Of a stretch of DNA of 64,000 bases, positions 19,539 to 27,954 are shown piece after piece. Under the pieces are notes generated by a model. It was not told the DNA's origin, searched no databases, and saw only the letters and a list, made by a program, of their open reading frames with translations. A program made the position numbers and the translations under genes. Each line of letters starts with the position of its first letter. Within the stretch, counting starts at the first letter, position 1. This stretch comes from a virus: IMG/VR virus record IMGVR_UViG_3300040801_004034, positions 1 to 64,000 of that record, one strand, 5' to 3'.

Positions 19539-20000
19539 ATGTCAGTACCAGGTATTAAAATCTCGCAGTTAACAAAAACATCATCACTATCTGGTGTTGC
19601 AGCGTTTGTTGTATCCCAAAACGGTTCAACGTTTCAGACATCAATTAGTGCAGGTTATGTAACAGGTTATAACACTCTACAAACGAAACAGAACAATGTT
19701 GTTACATTCCCTGAAAATTTTATAGGTGGTGGGGTGAACAATACTATTTCGAGTAATAATTCAGCAATACTTGGTGGTAGTAACAATACTATACAAACAA
19801 CTCATGATAATTCTTTTATAGTTGGTAATAATTTAACATCAACACAACCAAATACAATTTATACAAATAATATAATTTCTAGCGGTACGATATCTGGCAC
19901 AACAATATCTGGTACGTTGAATCTTACGAGCCCTGATAGCAGCGAATGGGCTCTTTCAATCGACAACAACGGTACATTAATAACAACAAAAATAATATAA
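19539..20000 (+). CDS. Fibre-like protein with short beta-helical repeats
   Basis: The 153-residue protein begins with KISQLTKTSSLSG, a motif typical of the N-termini of phage tail fibre and adaptor proteins. It continues with an Asn/Gly/Ser-rich region of hydrophobic repeats resembling a trimeric coiled beta-helix (head domain): GGGVNNTISSNNSAILGGSN. The end is WALSIDNNGTLIT. CATAAATA (19522-19529) lies 9 nt before the ATG. The 34175-34723 protein has a similar N-terminal motif. Confidence 0.7.
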   Translation: MSVPGIKISQLTKTSSLSGVAAFVVSQNGSTFQTSISAGYVTGYNTLQTKQNNVVTFPENFIGGGVNNTISSNNSAILGGSNNTIQTTHDNSFIVGNNLTSTQPNTIYTNNIISSGTISGTTISGTLNLTSPDSSEWALSIDNNGTLITTKII

Positions 20001-20003
20001 TTT

Positions 20004-21314
20004 ATGCCAACACATACTACAACACAAGATTTAGACACAAACTCACCACAAATCGATGGTGCTACAGCTACAAAAGGTTCATTCGGGGTAGCACCGGATG
20101 GTACACGTTATGTTAAAAATGGGCCAGCTGATACTGATTGGGAGGTTGCTGGTACAGGAAGCGATGGAGATGCTACTAACCTTGATCCCTTATTGTTACG
20201 TCAAGCACAGTTAGCACAAGAATACATTGATGGTCAATATACAACAAGTGAAATTAAAACTATCCCGTTTACACCTTCTGTAGCAGGTGATCCGAATAAT
20301 CAGTTTCGTTGCGGTGTTTATGATATCATTAAAGAGCGTATTATATTTATACCAACAAACGGTGAAAAATTTAATATTATAGATCAAAATACTAACACAA
20401 CCACACAATCTACATTCGGTTTAGATCTTACTACACCTAATTGGATATCTGTTTGCTTAGGAAATGATGGTAAAGCATATGCTACACCTGACGCTGATAA
20501 CATTACCGGATTTCTCATTATTGATTTAGAAAACGATACAGCTACTGAATCAAGATTTGGTTTACCGCTTTCAGCTTTCGAAGAAAATGAATTTGGTAAA
20601 GTACAATGGCTTGGAATTTGCAACGGTGGTAATGGAAAGTTGTATGCAATGCCATTTAACAGTAATTTTGTATGCATTATTGATACAGAAACACAGACTG
20701 CTGAGCTTAAAGATTATGGTCTCGATTTTGTTGGAAATGGATCATATAGAGGTTGTATTACAGGTCTTGATGGTAGAATTTACGGCACACCGCTAAATTC
20801 TACTTCGGTCCTTATTATAGATCCGGTAACTGACACAGCTACGCAAACCGATTTCGGTATTGATATGAACGATCAACAATGGAATTATGCTGGTACTGGT
20901 CCTGATGGTAAAATTTACTGCTTACCATATAGAGCAGAAGGTGTATTAATAATTGATCCAGCTACTGATACAGCAATAGTAAAAGACTATGGTGCTGATT
21001 GGGCGGTAAGACGACCAGCATATAGAGGAGCTTCTACAGGTGTTGACGGTAGAATTTACGGTTTTCCATATAGAGGTATACGTGAAATTGCTATTCTTGA
21101 TCCTGTTGCAGACACACTCGAATTCACAACAGCTGGTATAGATTTTGATAACGGTGGTACTAATGGTAGCTCCCTTCGTTATGATGGTGGCGTTATTGCT
21201 TCAAACGGTAATTTATACCCTGTAATGGCAAAAGGTGAGGTACAACTTGTTATAGAAAATAACTTAATTAAAAGTTTCCCAAGAGCATGGACACCACCAT
21301 ATAATAACAATTAA
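20004..21314 (+). CDS. Beta-propeller adhesin-like virion protein
   Basis: The 436-residue protein carries a short N-terminal segment typical of fibre-associated proteins. From about residue 110 it has five to six repeats of about 45 residues. Each has the form G.DGK(I/L)Y..P, then a VLIIDP.TDTA strand and a FG(I/L)D turn, for example GPDGKIYCLPYRAEG and GVDGRIYGFPYRG. This is a beta-propeller pattern. It follows the preceding fibre gene by 3 bp and converges on the gp44 C-terminal gene with a 4-bp overlap. A receptor-binding role is inferred from repeats and neighbours, not proved. Confidence 0.75.
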   Translation: MPTHTTTQDLDTNSPQIDGATATKGSFGVAPDGTRYVKNGPADTDWEVAGTGSDGDATNLDPLLLRQAQLAQEYIDGQYTTSEIKTIPFTPSVAGDPNNQFRCGVYDIIKERIIFIPTNGEKFNIIDQNTNTTTQSTFGLDLTTPNWISVCLGNDGKAYATPDADNITGFLIIDLENDTATESRFGLPLSAFEENEFGKVQWLGICNGGNGKLYAMPFNSNFVCIIDTETQTAELKDYGLDFVGNGSYRGCITGLDGRIYGTPLNSTSVLIIDPVTDTATQTDFGIDMNDQQWNYAGTGPDGKIYCLPYRAEGVLIIDPATDTAIVKDYGADWAVRRPAYRGASTGVDGRIYGFPYRGIREIAILDPVADTLEFTTAGIDFDNGGTNGSSLRYDGGVIASNGNLYPVMAKGEVQLVIENNLIKSFPRAWTPPYNNN

Positions 21315-22045
21315 TATATTTCTTCTAGTTTTACAAAACAAGCAAACGCATTAATTTCTTTGTCCATAACAATTGCATCTTTGTATAAATGCTCACTTAT
21401 ACATAAGATATAACGTTTGCTCTGTTCATCGCTAAGATCTTCACACTTGTAAACATGTTCCAAGTAACCTCTCATCAAGGCATGATAATCACCTTGGAAC
21501 TCGCTGTCATTCTCAATCAAATACTTTCTAAGCTTAAGAGATTTCTTACCTGTAATACATTCATGCATGAATGAGTATATGTTATTGAGATTGGTCAACG
21601 TTTGAATATCTAACTTACCATCAACACAATTTTTCTGTACTTCGTTAATGATCTTACGTATATCTGGAAAGTTATTTTTGATAAGCTTACCAAGCTTTGA
21701 TTTCTGCTCACCACTAACGGTAATACCTTCAGCTGATAAGATATGAGCAACCCTCTTAAGAACATCACCAATATCAGCTGTAAAGTCGAATGACTGTGTT
21801 CTACTCTGAAGGGCTGGAATGATCTTGTGCTTGTAATTAGCTGTAAGTATAAACCTGGTTACCTCACTATACTCTTCAATTGTATTTCGTAGGGCTTTTT
21901 GGCCATCTTTTGAGAGCCCGTCACAATTACTCGTTAATACTTTTTTATTTCCAACAAAGAAATTATGTGTTTCATCAACTGAAAGGTCATAAACTTTCTT
22001 CTTTATACCAATTTTTGTTATTTTTTTAATCTTTAATTTTTGCAT
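21311..22045 (-). CDS. 44: Clamp loader gp44, C-terminal half with C-intein (fractured gene)
   Basis: This gene encodes 244 residues. Residues 1-40 are a C-intein: VYDLSVDETHNFFVGNKKVL followed by TSN is intein blocks F and G, ending in Asn before Cys41. Residues 41-244 are the C-extein, which continues the AAA+ clamp loader: CDGLSKDGQKALRNTIEEY, then RFILTANY and helical lid and collar domains. The N-half is at 22975-23625. Trans-splicing would give a 307-residue protein, near T4 gp44 (319). The C-extein +1 residue is Cys. Its ATG overlaps the endonuclease stop by about 20 bp, which could couple translation. Confidence 0.9.
   Translation of the reverse strand: MQKLKIKKITKIGIKKKVYDLSVDETHNFFVGNKKVLTSNCDGLSKDGQKALRNTIEEYSEVTRFILTANYKHKIIPALQSRTQSFDFTADIGDVLKRVAHILSAEGITVSGEQKSKLGKLIKNNFPDIRKIINEVQKNCVDGKLDIQTLTNLNNIYSFMHECITGKKSLKLRKYLIENDSEFQGDYHALMRGYLEHVYKCEDLSDEQSKRYILCISEHLYKDAIVMDKEINAFACFVKLEEIY
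21926..22045 (-). other. C-intein of the split gp44 intein
   Basis: Forty codons ending in Ser-Asn, just before the Cys at +1. This half supplies the block F and G residues for trans-splicing; the N-intein partner is at 22978-23316. Confidence 0.85.
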
Positions 22046-22970
22046 ATGCCTTTCTCATCATTTTAAGTTGTAATAAATTATCATCTTCAAATTTTGTTTC
22101 GTCAATATATTGTATAATATTTTCTTCATTAATCCATTTAAATGACATTTCATTCTGATCACAATATTCTTGCAATGCTGTCATTTTGTCTATTTCTATA
22201 TTATATCTATTTTTCGGTTTAATTTCATACATTGTACGGGTTTCCGGATCATAAAAATCTGAAATGTATGTTTTGACATCTGTTTTGACTCGTATCGTTT
22301 CATACTCACAATGTTGGTTACATAACCAAAAGCATGCTTCCCACGAACTTCTAAATTTTTTAGTTGTTTCCCCAATTACTATTTTTGCATCCCAGTGTGT
22401 CCATGTATTAGTAATGTTTGGTGTGTATTCACCTGATGCGATTTTCCGTTTCATGGTTCGTGACATTTTCTTTGAACACATCTTTTTATGTTGTTTACCT
22501 TCTTCAGTTTCGTAGAATTTTTTCATACGTTTTGATTTTTTATTCCGCTGAGCTATACCTGCATCTGTCTTATTATATTGTTTAAGTGTTTTACGTATTT
22601 TTTCTATTTCAGATTCAGTTTTTGTGTAATCTCTTAGTTTTGTCCACACACGTTGTTTAATTTCTGATGGCGTATATTTTTTCCAACCGGTCCAACCTTT
22701 AAATGTTCCTGAATAAGAAAAACTATCTTCTGTTAACAAAATTCCAGAATATAAGCTATAGTGCGGTTCTTCGAGTAAAAACAAAAAATGATTAACACTG
22801 GGTTTATCCATCCAGTATACCAAGTTAGTAAACCACAACTTATGTGTATCATATACCTTTTTTGTTACAGGATTATAATAACGTACCTGTTTTTGTTTAT
22901 AATCTTGTACCAAATGTTTTATTGACTCTTTTGAATATGATTTTCTATTCGTTCGATTGCCACCTCTCAT
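22026..22970 (-). CDS. Homing endonuclease inserted in the fractured gp44 gene
   Basis: Starting at ATG 22970 the protein is 314 residues. An upstream ATG/TTG-type start at 23006 would add 12 residues but lies inside the N-intein. The N-terminus is basic, the centre is Lys-rich (RNKKSKRMKKF and MCSKKMSRTMKR) and probably DNA-binding. The C-terminus has WEACFWLCNQHCEYETIRV, then YISDFYDPETRTMYEIKPKN, resembling a PD-(D/E)XK or Vsr-type nuclease core. CATAAATA (22976-22983) lies 5 nt before ATG and overlaps the last codons and stop of the N-intein gene. This endonuclease likely spreads the intein between gp44 alleles; cleavage activity is inferred. Confidence 0.75.
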   Translation of the reverse strand: MRGGNRTNRKSYSKESIKHLVQDYKQKQVRYYNPVTKKVYDTHKLWFTNLVYWMDKPSVNHFLFLLEEPHYSLYSGILLTEDSFSYSGTFKGWTGWKKYTPSEIKQRVWTKLRDYTKTESEIEKIRKTLKQYNKTDAGIAQRNKKSKRMKKFYETEEGKQHKKMCSKKMSRTMKRKIASGEYTPNITNTWTHWDAKIVIGETTKKFRSSWEACFWLCNQHCEYETIRVKTDVKTYISDFYDPETRTMYEIKPKNRYNIEIDKMTALQEYCDQNEMSFKWINEENIIQYIDETKFEDDNLLQLKMMRKAYAKIKD

Positions 22971-22974
22971 ATAA

Positions 22975-23625
22975 TTATTTATGACATTCAACAGTAATAC
23001 TATCAACCTTTGTTAAAATTGTATCTATTCCTTTTGAGATCATATCATCTAATTTCATCCTTTCAATCTCACCGTCTTCATTTTCAACATACCATTTATG
23101 ACTACCAGTACATATTATTTTTTCATCATTTTCAAATTCAAGTTCGTAACAATCTTGTTCACCCATGTAAAAATGGCTAAATGGTCTATACTCTATTCTG
23201 TCTTTTATTTGATTATATGACATTACAAGATCATTATCATGATCAAGATCTTTAATAGGTTGAGTACATTTTTTACCATCTCTCAATACATGGACTGGTG
23301 TATTCTCATCAAGACATTCATCAAGCACAATGATCTTCAAATTTTTATCAAACGATTTCGTCTGTGCAAATCCTACAACTTTACTTCTGATAGTATCAAT
23401 ACCGTTTTCGTCAGATGCATTGATATACATATAATCACATTGCAACTTACTAATGATGATTTTCGCAAGCGTTGTTTTACCAATACCTGGTGTACCACAA
23501 AATAACATATGCGGTATTTCAGATGTTATATTTTCAAAATACTTACGATTTTGATTTGACAACACTAAGTCGTCTAATGTTTGAGGTCTGTAACGTTCTG
23601 TCCACAATTGATTAAATTTATCCAT
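22975..23625 (-). CDS. 44: Clamp loader gp44, N-terminal half with N-intein (fractured gene)
   Basis: This gene encodes 216 residues. Residues 1-103 are the gp44 AAA+ N-extein, with CGTPGIGKTT (Walker A, about 43-52) and LKIIVLDE (Walker B, about 96-103). The intein begins immediately after the Walker B Glu with CLDENTPVHV at residue 104, and has the block B motif GSHKWYV. The N-intein is 113 residues. It starts at ATG 23625. TATAAT lies 6 nt upstream with TTGAAC 16 nt further, so transcription would begin at the start codon. gp62 and gp45 are not adjacent. Confidence 0.9.
   Translation of the reverse strand: MDKFNQLWTERYRPQTLDDLVLSNQNRKYFENITSEIPHMLFCGTPGIGKTTLAKIIISKLQCDYMYINASDENGIDTIRSKVVGFAQTKSFDKNLKIIVLDECLDENTPVHVLRDGKKCTQPIKDLDHDNDLVMSYNQIKDRIEYRPFSHFYMGEQDCYELEFENDEKIICTGSHKWYVENEDGEIERMKLDDMISKGIDTILTKVDSITVECHK
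22976..22983 (-). promoter_or_regulatory. Late-type promoter CATAAATA of the gp44 endonuclease, overlapping the intein stop
   Basis: CATAAATA (minus strand) also encodes His-Lys-stop at the end of the N-intein. Spacer ATTAT, then ATG at 22970. Confidence 0.75.
22978..23316 (-). other. N-intein of the split gp44 intein
   Basis: 113 codons starting with Cys after the Walker B Asp-Glu. Blocks A and B are recognisable (CLDENTPVHV; ICTGSHKWYV). The coding ends with a stop, followed by the separate endonuclease gene. Confidence 0.85.
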
Positions 23626-23631
23626 ATTGAT

Positions 23632-23659
23632 ATTATAGTTTATGTTTATGGTTGTTCAA
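23632..23659 (-). promoter_or_regulatory. Sigma70-type promoter of gp44, positioned for a leaderless transcript
   Basis: TTGAAC (23659-23654), 16-bp spacer, TATAAT (23637-23632), then 6 nt (ATCAAT) to ATG. The predicted transcription start coincides with the A of the start codon. Confidence 0.7.
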
Positions 23660-23662
23660 TAG

Positions 23663-23670
23663 ATTAAATA
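23663..23670 (+). promoter_or_regulatory. Late-type promoter ATTAAATA, 5 nt before the 23676 start
   Basis: ATTAAATA, spacer TTTTT, then ATG. It overlaps the region just upstream of the divergent gp44 -35 box. Confidence 0.65.
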
Positions 23671-23675
23671 TTTTT

Positions 23676-23912
23676 ATGTACAAAACAGAACTCGAACTAA
23701 TCAACGAAGCTTACTATAATAGATCAGAGCAGGAATCTGATGAAGTATCAACTCAATATGATGAAATGGTGCCAGTTTCAATGGAAGAAGTGGTACATTA
23801 CTACATCGAAATGGTATCAGATGTTGCCGGAGACGGTCGTGAAGCGACCGAGCTTCGCAAGTTTGCCAATTTCGTTGATAACAATAGTTACGAAATCAGA
23901 GCAAGCGGTTAA
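23676..23912 (+). CDS. Small protein with candidate capsid-targeting sequence
   Basis: Starting at ATG 23676 (5 nt after the late octamer) the protein has 78 residues. Its N-terminus MYKTELELINEAYY resembles the T4 internal-protein targeting leader MKTYQEFIAEA and contains INE followed by Ala, fitting the T4 prohead-protease consensus (L/I)xE|A. The rest is acidic and helical (VSMEEVVHYYIEMVSD). It may be a protein packaged into the prohead and trimmed there. The stop overlaps the convergent membrane-protein gene by 4 bp. The role is inferred from the motif. Confidence 0.6.
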   Translation: MYKTELELINEAYYNRSEQESDEVSTQYDEMVPVSMEEVVHYYIEMVSDVAGDGREATELRKFANFVDNNSYEIRASG

Positions 23913-24154
23913 ATCTTTTTATCTTTGTTTACAGAGAGATTATATGTCCTCAAAACCCATCCAATGGTATAAGCAACGTGCACAGGTGTTGTATACCAAT
24001 ACTCTGTAAGAACAAGCATCATGTACCAAAATGGTTGACTAACCCAACCGAGCACAACACCTATAATCTTCCACTTACGTTGCTCGCTCATAGAGCAAAT
24101 AAATGCAGCAGGACCAAAGATGCCGATACCGAGTTGTGCAATTAAATCAAGCAT
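23909..24154 (-). CDS. Small membrane protein
   Basis: The 81-residue protein has two or three hydrophobic stretches (LIAQLGIGIFGPAAFICSM, IIGVVLGWVSQPFWYMMLVL, and YTTPVHVAYTIGWVL). A short basic C-tail (VNKDKKI) follows. It starts within the dUTPase stop (TGATG overlap), so it is coexpressed with dUTPase. Function unknown; no lysis motif is recognised. Confidence 0.65.
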   Translation of the reverse strand: MLDLIAQLGIGIFGPAAFICSMSEQRKWKIIGVVLGWVSQPFWYMMLVLTEYWYTTPVHVAYTIGWVLRTYNLSVNKDKKI

Positions 24155-24642
24155 CAGCGACCGCTTGATCCGAAACCGTGTGCGCCTCGTTCTGCCGGGG
24201 TAATTTGATCAGCCCATTCAACTGTTGTTACATAGTTCTTTTCAATCTTAATTTGCGCAACTTTATCACCTTTCTTATAGTGATATGGTATACCTGTCAG
24301 ATTGTATATTTTTACACCAAGATCAGACCTGTAGCCGGTGTCGATTTCCCCGAAGTGTGGTTGAATACCATGTTTAAACCCTAAACCAGACTTTGGTTTA
24401 ATAACAAATCCAAACCCTGGTGTAATGTTACCGACTGTAATACCTGTAGGTACAACAGCGTGCCCGACATCTACACCACCGGTTGTATCAACTTTACTAC
24501 GTGGTATTGTAGTATCCTCTACAGCAAACAGATCGTAACAATTATCATCATGATGGGCCTTTTCAGGTAATTTAGCATCATCATGGGTTTTTACAAATTC
24601 GATTTTACAATCAATACGCTGGATGTTATTTTCTTCATTCAT
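24154..24642 (-). CDS. dut: dUTPase (deoxyuridine 5'-triphosphatase)
   Basis: The 162-residue protein shows the five dUTPase motifs in order: DDNCYDLFAVEDT (1), KPKSGLGFK (2), EIDTGYRSDLGV (3), KKGDKVAQI (4) and RGAHGFGSSGR (5). The catalytic Asp and the Ser/Gly loop are present. It hydrolyses dUTP to dUMP and PPi, keeping uracil out of phage DNA and feeding dTMP synthesis. Transcription comes from TTGATA, 16 bp, TATAAT (24676-24649) with ATG 6 nt after TATAAT. Confidence 0.95.
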   Translation of the reverse strand: MNEENNIQRIDCKIEFVKTHDDAKLPEKAHHDDNCYDLFAVEDTTIPRSKVDTTGGVDVGHAVVPTGITVGNITPGFGFVIKPKSGLGFKHGIQPHFGEIDTGYRSDLGVKIYNLTGIPYHYKKGDKVAQIKIEKNYVTTVEWADQITPAERGAHGFGSSGR

Positions 24643-24648
24643 ACACCT

Positions 24649-24676
24649 ATTATACAGTATGTGTTTGGTTTATCAA
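24649..24676 (-). promoter_or_regulatory. Sigma70-type promoter of dUTPase, leaderless geometry
   Basis: TTGATA (24676-24671), 16-bp spacer, TATAAT (24654-24649), then AGGTGT and ATG. The spacing equals that at gp44 and gp32. Confidence 0.75.
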
Positions 24677-24683
24677 GATATCG

Positions 24684-24691
24684 ACTAAATA
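24684..24691 (+). promoter_or_regulatory. Late-type promoter octamer ACTAAATA, 6 nt before the 24698 start
   Basis: ACTAAATA, spacer TAATAA, then ATG. Confidence 0.55.
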
Positions 24692-24697
24692 TAATAA

Positions 24698-25183
24698 ATG
24701 GATAATGATGAATTAGATGATTCAGTGAATGACCTTATAAGTCAATTACAATCAATAGATAACAATACAGGCGTACAGAAAAGCCAAAAAGAATTGACAC
24801 CTGAAGATGTGGAAAAATTTCTTGTTATGAGTTCTGGTAAGCTTGTTACAGACTCGCTTGATGTTGTAAGTACATTAAAGGAATACGTAAGAAGCTCGCC
24901 AAACCCGGAAGATGTAGAGGCACTTGCAAGAATACTTTCATCAAGTGCAGCAGCTATTGAAACATTGAACAAGATTCATATTAACGAAAGAAAAATCACT
25001 GCTCAACGACAAATCAAAGAGATGGATATTGAGAGTAAAAAAGAAATTGAAGAACAAAGATCTAATGCTGGTGCTCTTACGATAAATCGTGATGAATTAC
25101 TCGATTATATGATCTCTAAAGCTAAAGTAATCGACGCAGATGCAACAGATGCTGAGGTAGCTGAAATTAAAGATGCTACCTAA
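24698..25183 (+). CDS. Hypothetical helical protein
   Basis: The 161-residue acidic protein has a Ser/Ala-rich middle part (LARILSSSAAAIETLN) and a Lys/Glu-rich coiled-coil-like helix at about residues 90-125 (ITAQRQIKEMDIESKKEIEE). No enzyme motif is seen. It converges on the 26024 gene with an 8-bp overlap. The location among tail genes and the late-type element suggest a virion or assembly role. Confidence 0.6.
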   Translation: MDNDELDDSVNDLISQLQSIDNNTGVQKSQKELTPEDVEKFLVMSSGKLVTDSLDVVSTLKEYVRSSPNPEDVEALARILSSSAAAIETLNKIHINERKITAQRQIKEMDIESKKEIEEQRSNAGALTINRDELLDYMISKAKVIDADATDAEVAEIKDAT

Positions 25184-26024
25184 CTGCACTAAGTGAATCA
25201 TTCATTGTAGGCGCCCCCGATTCAATTTTATTCAAAAACATATCTACCTGTGTTGTAATGCCTTCAACATCTAACGTTACTGGGATTAACTTTGCAACGT
25301 TCTCGTTCTCACGAATATTAACATTTTTAATATAAAATATGAACTCACCCATTTCTTTAAGAGCTGAGATAAGACCTTTTTTCGTTTCGTCTTTAAAATC
25401 GAACAATCGCTCATAATACTGATAGTCCACAACATGATTTTTACCATGTGATGTTGTACTATCTGTTTTGGTAACAGACCCGTTTATTCCTTGCAAATTC
25501 TGCTTCATCAGCGCATCAAGATGAAGCGACATTTTAACTTGTAGTAGTTTGTTATGGTTTGTCGTTTTGTTGAATAATGTAACAGGTGTATTCATTACAA
25601 CAGGGGATTCTTCACTGAATATATCAAAGAATGGTGATAAACTGTTGTCAAAGACTGTCGTATGCTCTGTTAACAAACCAATATCATCAGAATACTCAGT
25701 GAAATACTGATTGCTCGAACCTATTATCGTTTGAATTGATTGTTGTAGTGCTGATGATAATGAATTGAATTTCTCAATAAAATGATTTTTAAAATTGTTA
25801 TCAAATAGCTCAAACCGTTCATCATTCAATTGTTTATAAAGTTCAGCTGTAGCTTGTATAGCTTTCGGATCACATTTTTTTGTTTCAAACGCAATGCTTG
25901 AGTCTAATGCATCGATGTATTTGCTGAAGATGTCTAACATGTTACTTGCTGATCTGTAGTATTCAGTTGTCGGTAATACAACAGTATCTACATAAGCTGG
26001 TAATAATGATGTCTGGTATGCCAT
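25176..26024 (-). CDS. Hypothetical tail/hub-region protein
   Basis: The 282-residue protein is largely helical in the first 140 residues with an extended C-terminal half. No family is recognised. It starts inside the stop of the upstream hub gene and carries AAGGAGGAT 9 nt before the ATG, one of few strong Shine-Dalgarno sequences here. It is the last gene of the tail operon. Confidence 0.6.
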   Translation of the reverse strand: MAYQTSLLPAYVDTVVLPTTEYYRSASNMLDIFSKYIDALDSSIAFETKKCDPKAIQATAELYKQLNDERFELFDNNFKNHFIEKFNSLSSALQQSIQTIIGSSNQYFTEYSDDIGLLTEHTTVFDNSLSPFFDIFSEESPVVMNTPVTLFNKTTNHNKLLQVKMSLHLDALMKQNLQGINGSVTKTDSTTSHGKNHVVDYQYYERLFDFKDETKKGLISALKEMGEFIFYIKNVNIRENENVAKLIPVTLDVEGITTQVDMFLNKIESGAPTMNDSLSAVR

Positions 26025-27586
26025 TATATTGTATCCTCCTTAAATTGCGGATCAGTAAAGTGGTACGTCTTAACAGCAATCACTTTGTTATAGTATTCTG
26101 TTTCGTTAACAAACACATGTTCTACATTAATAATGAAATATGTACCTATAAACTTTCTATCGAACTTATTATCCACATACTGACCATCACGCTCGACGTT
26201 TATAAATTTACCAGAACGTCTAAAAACTTGACCGGGTAATGTTAATTCAACACCAATGTTGGTAAGAAGAGCATTACGTAGGAATTTGTTTACCCCAGCA
26301 TTACGCTTCAACGCTGGGTTATTTGCGTATTGCGAGAATGTGTTTTCGTGTGATAGGTTTCTGCGTTTAGTGTCGTTAACAATAAGATTAGGTGATGGCT
26401 CACCATTTTGTCCTTTCATACCATCAACATAATTTTGCGCAAATACACTCTTTCCGGTTTCAATATTACTTGATTTCTGTTCAGCATTAAACTGTTTTTT
26501 GTCATAATCGTATGAATGTACAATTTTTGTATTAACTTTGTTTGAAAGAAGAAGACTATCAGTATTAAAGAATTTGTAATCTCTTACTTGACTTTGTTCA
26601 CCGAATGACGGTGATATAAGTGGTGTTTTTCTTTCGTTTTCTGAAAGCGTACCACCTTCTTCTGGTAACCCGGATATGATTACTGTTTCGATTGCATCTT
26701 TACCTGCACTATCAGTATCTACACCTTTAACATACGCTCTTGAAAACTTTTTTGAAACACTTTCGAGAGAATAAAGACCTGTGTATTGATGTTTGCTCAA
26801 AATACTAAAATCGGAAACTGTATCATCACTAACATGTCTATCATAAATATACATCATATCATCATATGCAGAACTCTGTGATGGTGAACTATAAAATATT
26901 TTCGATGCACCGGGTTCAAAATTTTCACCAGCTGGATCGATAATAGCATTTATATCACCTACAAAGAGCGCATCTTTAAGTATGAGTTTAAGACAATTGC
27001 CTGTCGATACTTGTCTTTCTTCATTCGTAAGATTTTGAACCTCTAATGGGTTGTCAAGATTGAGTAACTTTGTTGTAGAGAAGAATATGTTCTTCTCTCT
27101 TAACAGCAACTCATCATAATCCATAAGTTTAAAACGTTTGTATGAACCTTCTTCTTCTGTTATTTCTTCATCATATTGACATACAAATGTATTTCTAAAT
27201 CCAAACACTCGTTTAAACTCTTCACCTAAATCACTATAAGCGTTCTTTTCAATAGGTATAATTTCAAGATACATTATATCTCTACCATCACCTCGAATAT
27301 TAAACCCTTGTACATCGTTTAATTCCGGATTTTGCTCGGTGTCCGAATTACTAAATTTTAATCTTTCAAACACATTATCATTATTCTTAATAACCATATC
27401 AGCTGATGTGAATGGTGAAAAAATATTATCGGTAATTGTCAATGTCTTAATACTAGACTTTGTAATTGGTAATACATTGTTATCCGGGTTTAAAAACACC
27501 GGTTTGAATATGTATTTCTGCTCATGTAAAATACACTCAAAATTTTGTGAATCTAGTTCATTCAGTAATGTGTTATTGATTGGCAT
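26024..27586 (-). CDS. Baseplate hub protein, gp27-like
   Basis: The 520-residue protein has N-terminal beta domains (KYIFKPVFLNP, then KTLTITDNIFSPFTSADMVI), a middle region with FGFRNTFVCQYD and a C-terminal barrel. The C-terminus reads LTLPGQVFRRSGKFINVERD, then FIGTYFIINVEHVFVNETEY, a pattern seen in phage hub proteins (gp27 and late-control gpD families). T4 gp27 is 391 residues. It probably forms the trimeric hub on which the tube starts. No gp5-type lysozyme domain was found in the window. Assignment is by pattern and position, moderately sure. Confidence 0.6.
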   Translation of the reverse strand: MPINNTLLNELDSQNFECILHEQKYIFKPVFLNPDNNVLPITKSSIKTLTITDNIFSPFTSADMVIKNNDNVFERLKFSNSDTEQNPELNDVQGFNIRGDGRDIMYLEIIPIEKNAYSDLGEEFKRVFGFRNTFVCQYDEEITEEEGSYKRFKLMDYDELLLREKNIFFSTTKLLNLDNPLEVQNLTNEERQVSTGNCLKLILKDALFVGDINAIIDPAGENFEPGASKIFYSSPSQSSAYDDMMYIYDRHVSDDTVSDFSILSKHQYTGLYSLESVSKKFSRAYVKGVDTDSAGKDAIETVIISGLPEEGGTLSENERKTPLISPSFGEQSQVRDYKFFNTDSLLLSNKVNTKIVHSYDYDKKQFNAEQKSSNIETGKSVFAQNYVDGMKGQNGEPSPNLIVNDTKRRNLSHENTFSQYANNPALKRNAGVNKFLRNALLTNIGVELTLPGQVFRRSGKFINVERDGQYVDNKFDRKFIGTYFIINVEHVFVNETEYYNKVIAVKTYHFTDPQFKEDTI

Positions 27587-27588
27587 TG

Positions 27589-27951
27589 TTAAAGTTGTCT
27601 ACGTATCGCATCAACAACAAGTTTAATATACTTGGGTTTCACAATGCGTATATCTCTCCCTACAGGTAAGTTCTTAACAGGGTTAGATATATTATTTACA
27701 ATTAAAATCAGCCACCACAAGTGCATAGTACCATATGCATTATACGATATTGTTGTGAGGGGAGATTTTTTAACAAGTTTTATTGCATCAAAGTAATTAC
27801 TATTTAAATCATCCGGTAACTCTATTTTCTTGATTATATTGTAGAAGTAATAATCTCTTTCACCTGTTTCATACACACGGAAAATATTCTCGAATCTGTA
27901 TGATTCAAGTGTTGGTAAATCTGGTATATTATTTTGATATTTCCCGTTCAT
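27589..27951 (-). CDS. 53: Baseplate wedge protein gp53-like
   Basis: The 120-residue protein carries the gp53 family segment YGTMHLWWLILIVNNI (about residues 73-88), preceded by short strands and a YYFYNIIKKIELPDDL segment. gp53 completes the baseplate inner wedge with gp6 and gp25, which are at 15-17.6 kb. The C-terminus is Lys/Arg/Val-rich (VKPKYIKLVVDAIRRQL). T4 gp53 is longer (196), so this is a shorter version. It is packed between hub-like genes. Confidence 0.75.
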   Translation of the reverse strand: MNGKYQNNIPDLPTLESYRFENIFRVYETGERDYYFYNIIKKIELPDDLNSNYFDAIKLVKKSPLTTISYNAYGTMHLWWLILIVNNISNPVKNLPVGRDIRIVKPKYIKLVVDAIRRQL

Positions 27952-27954
27952 ATG

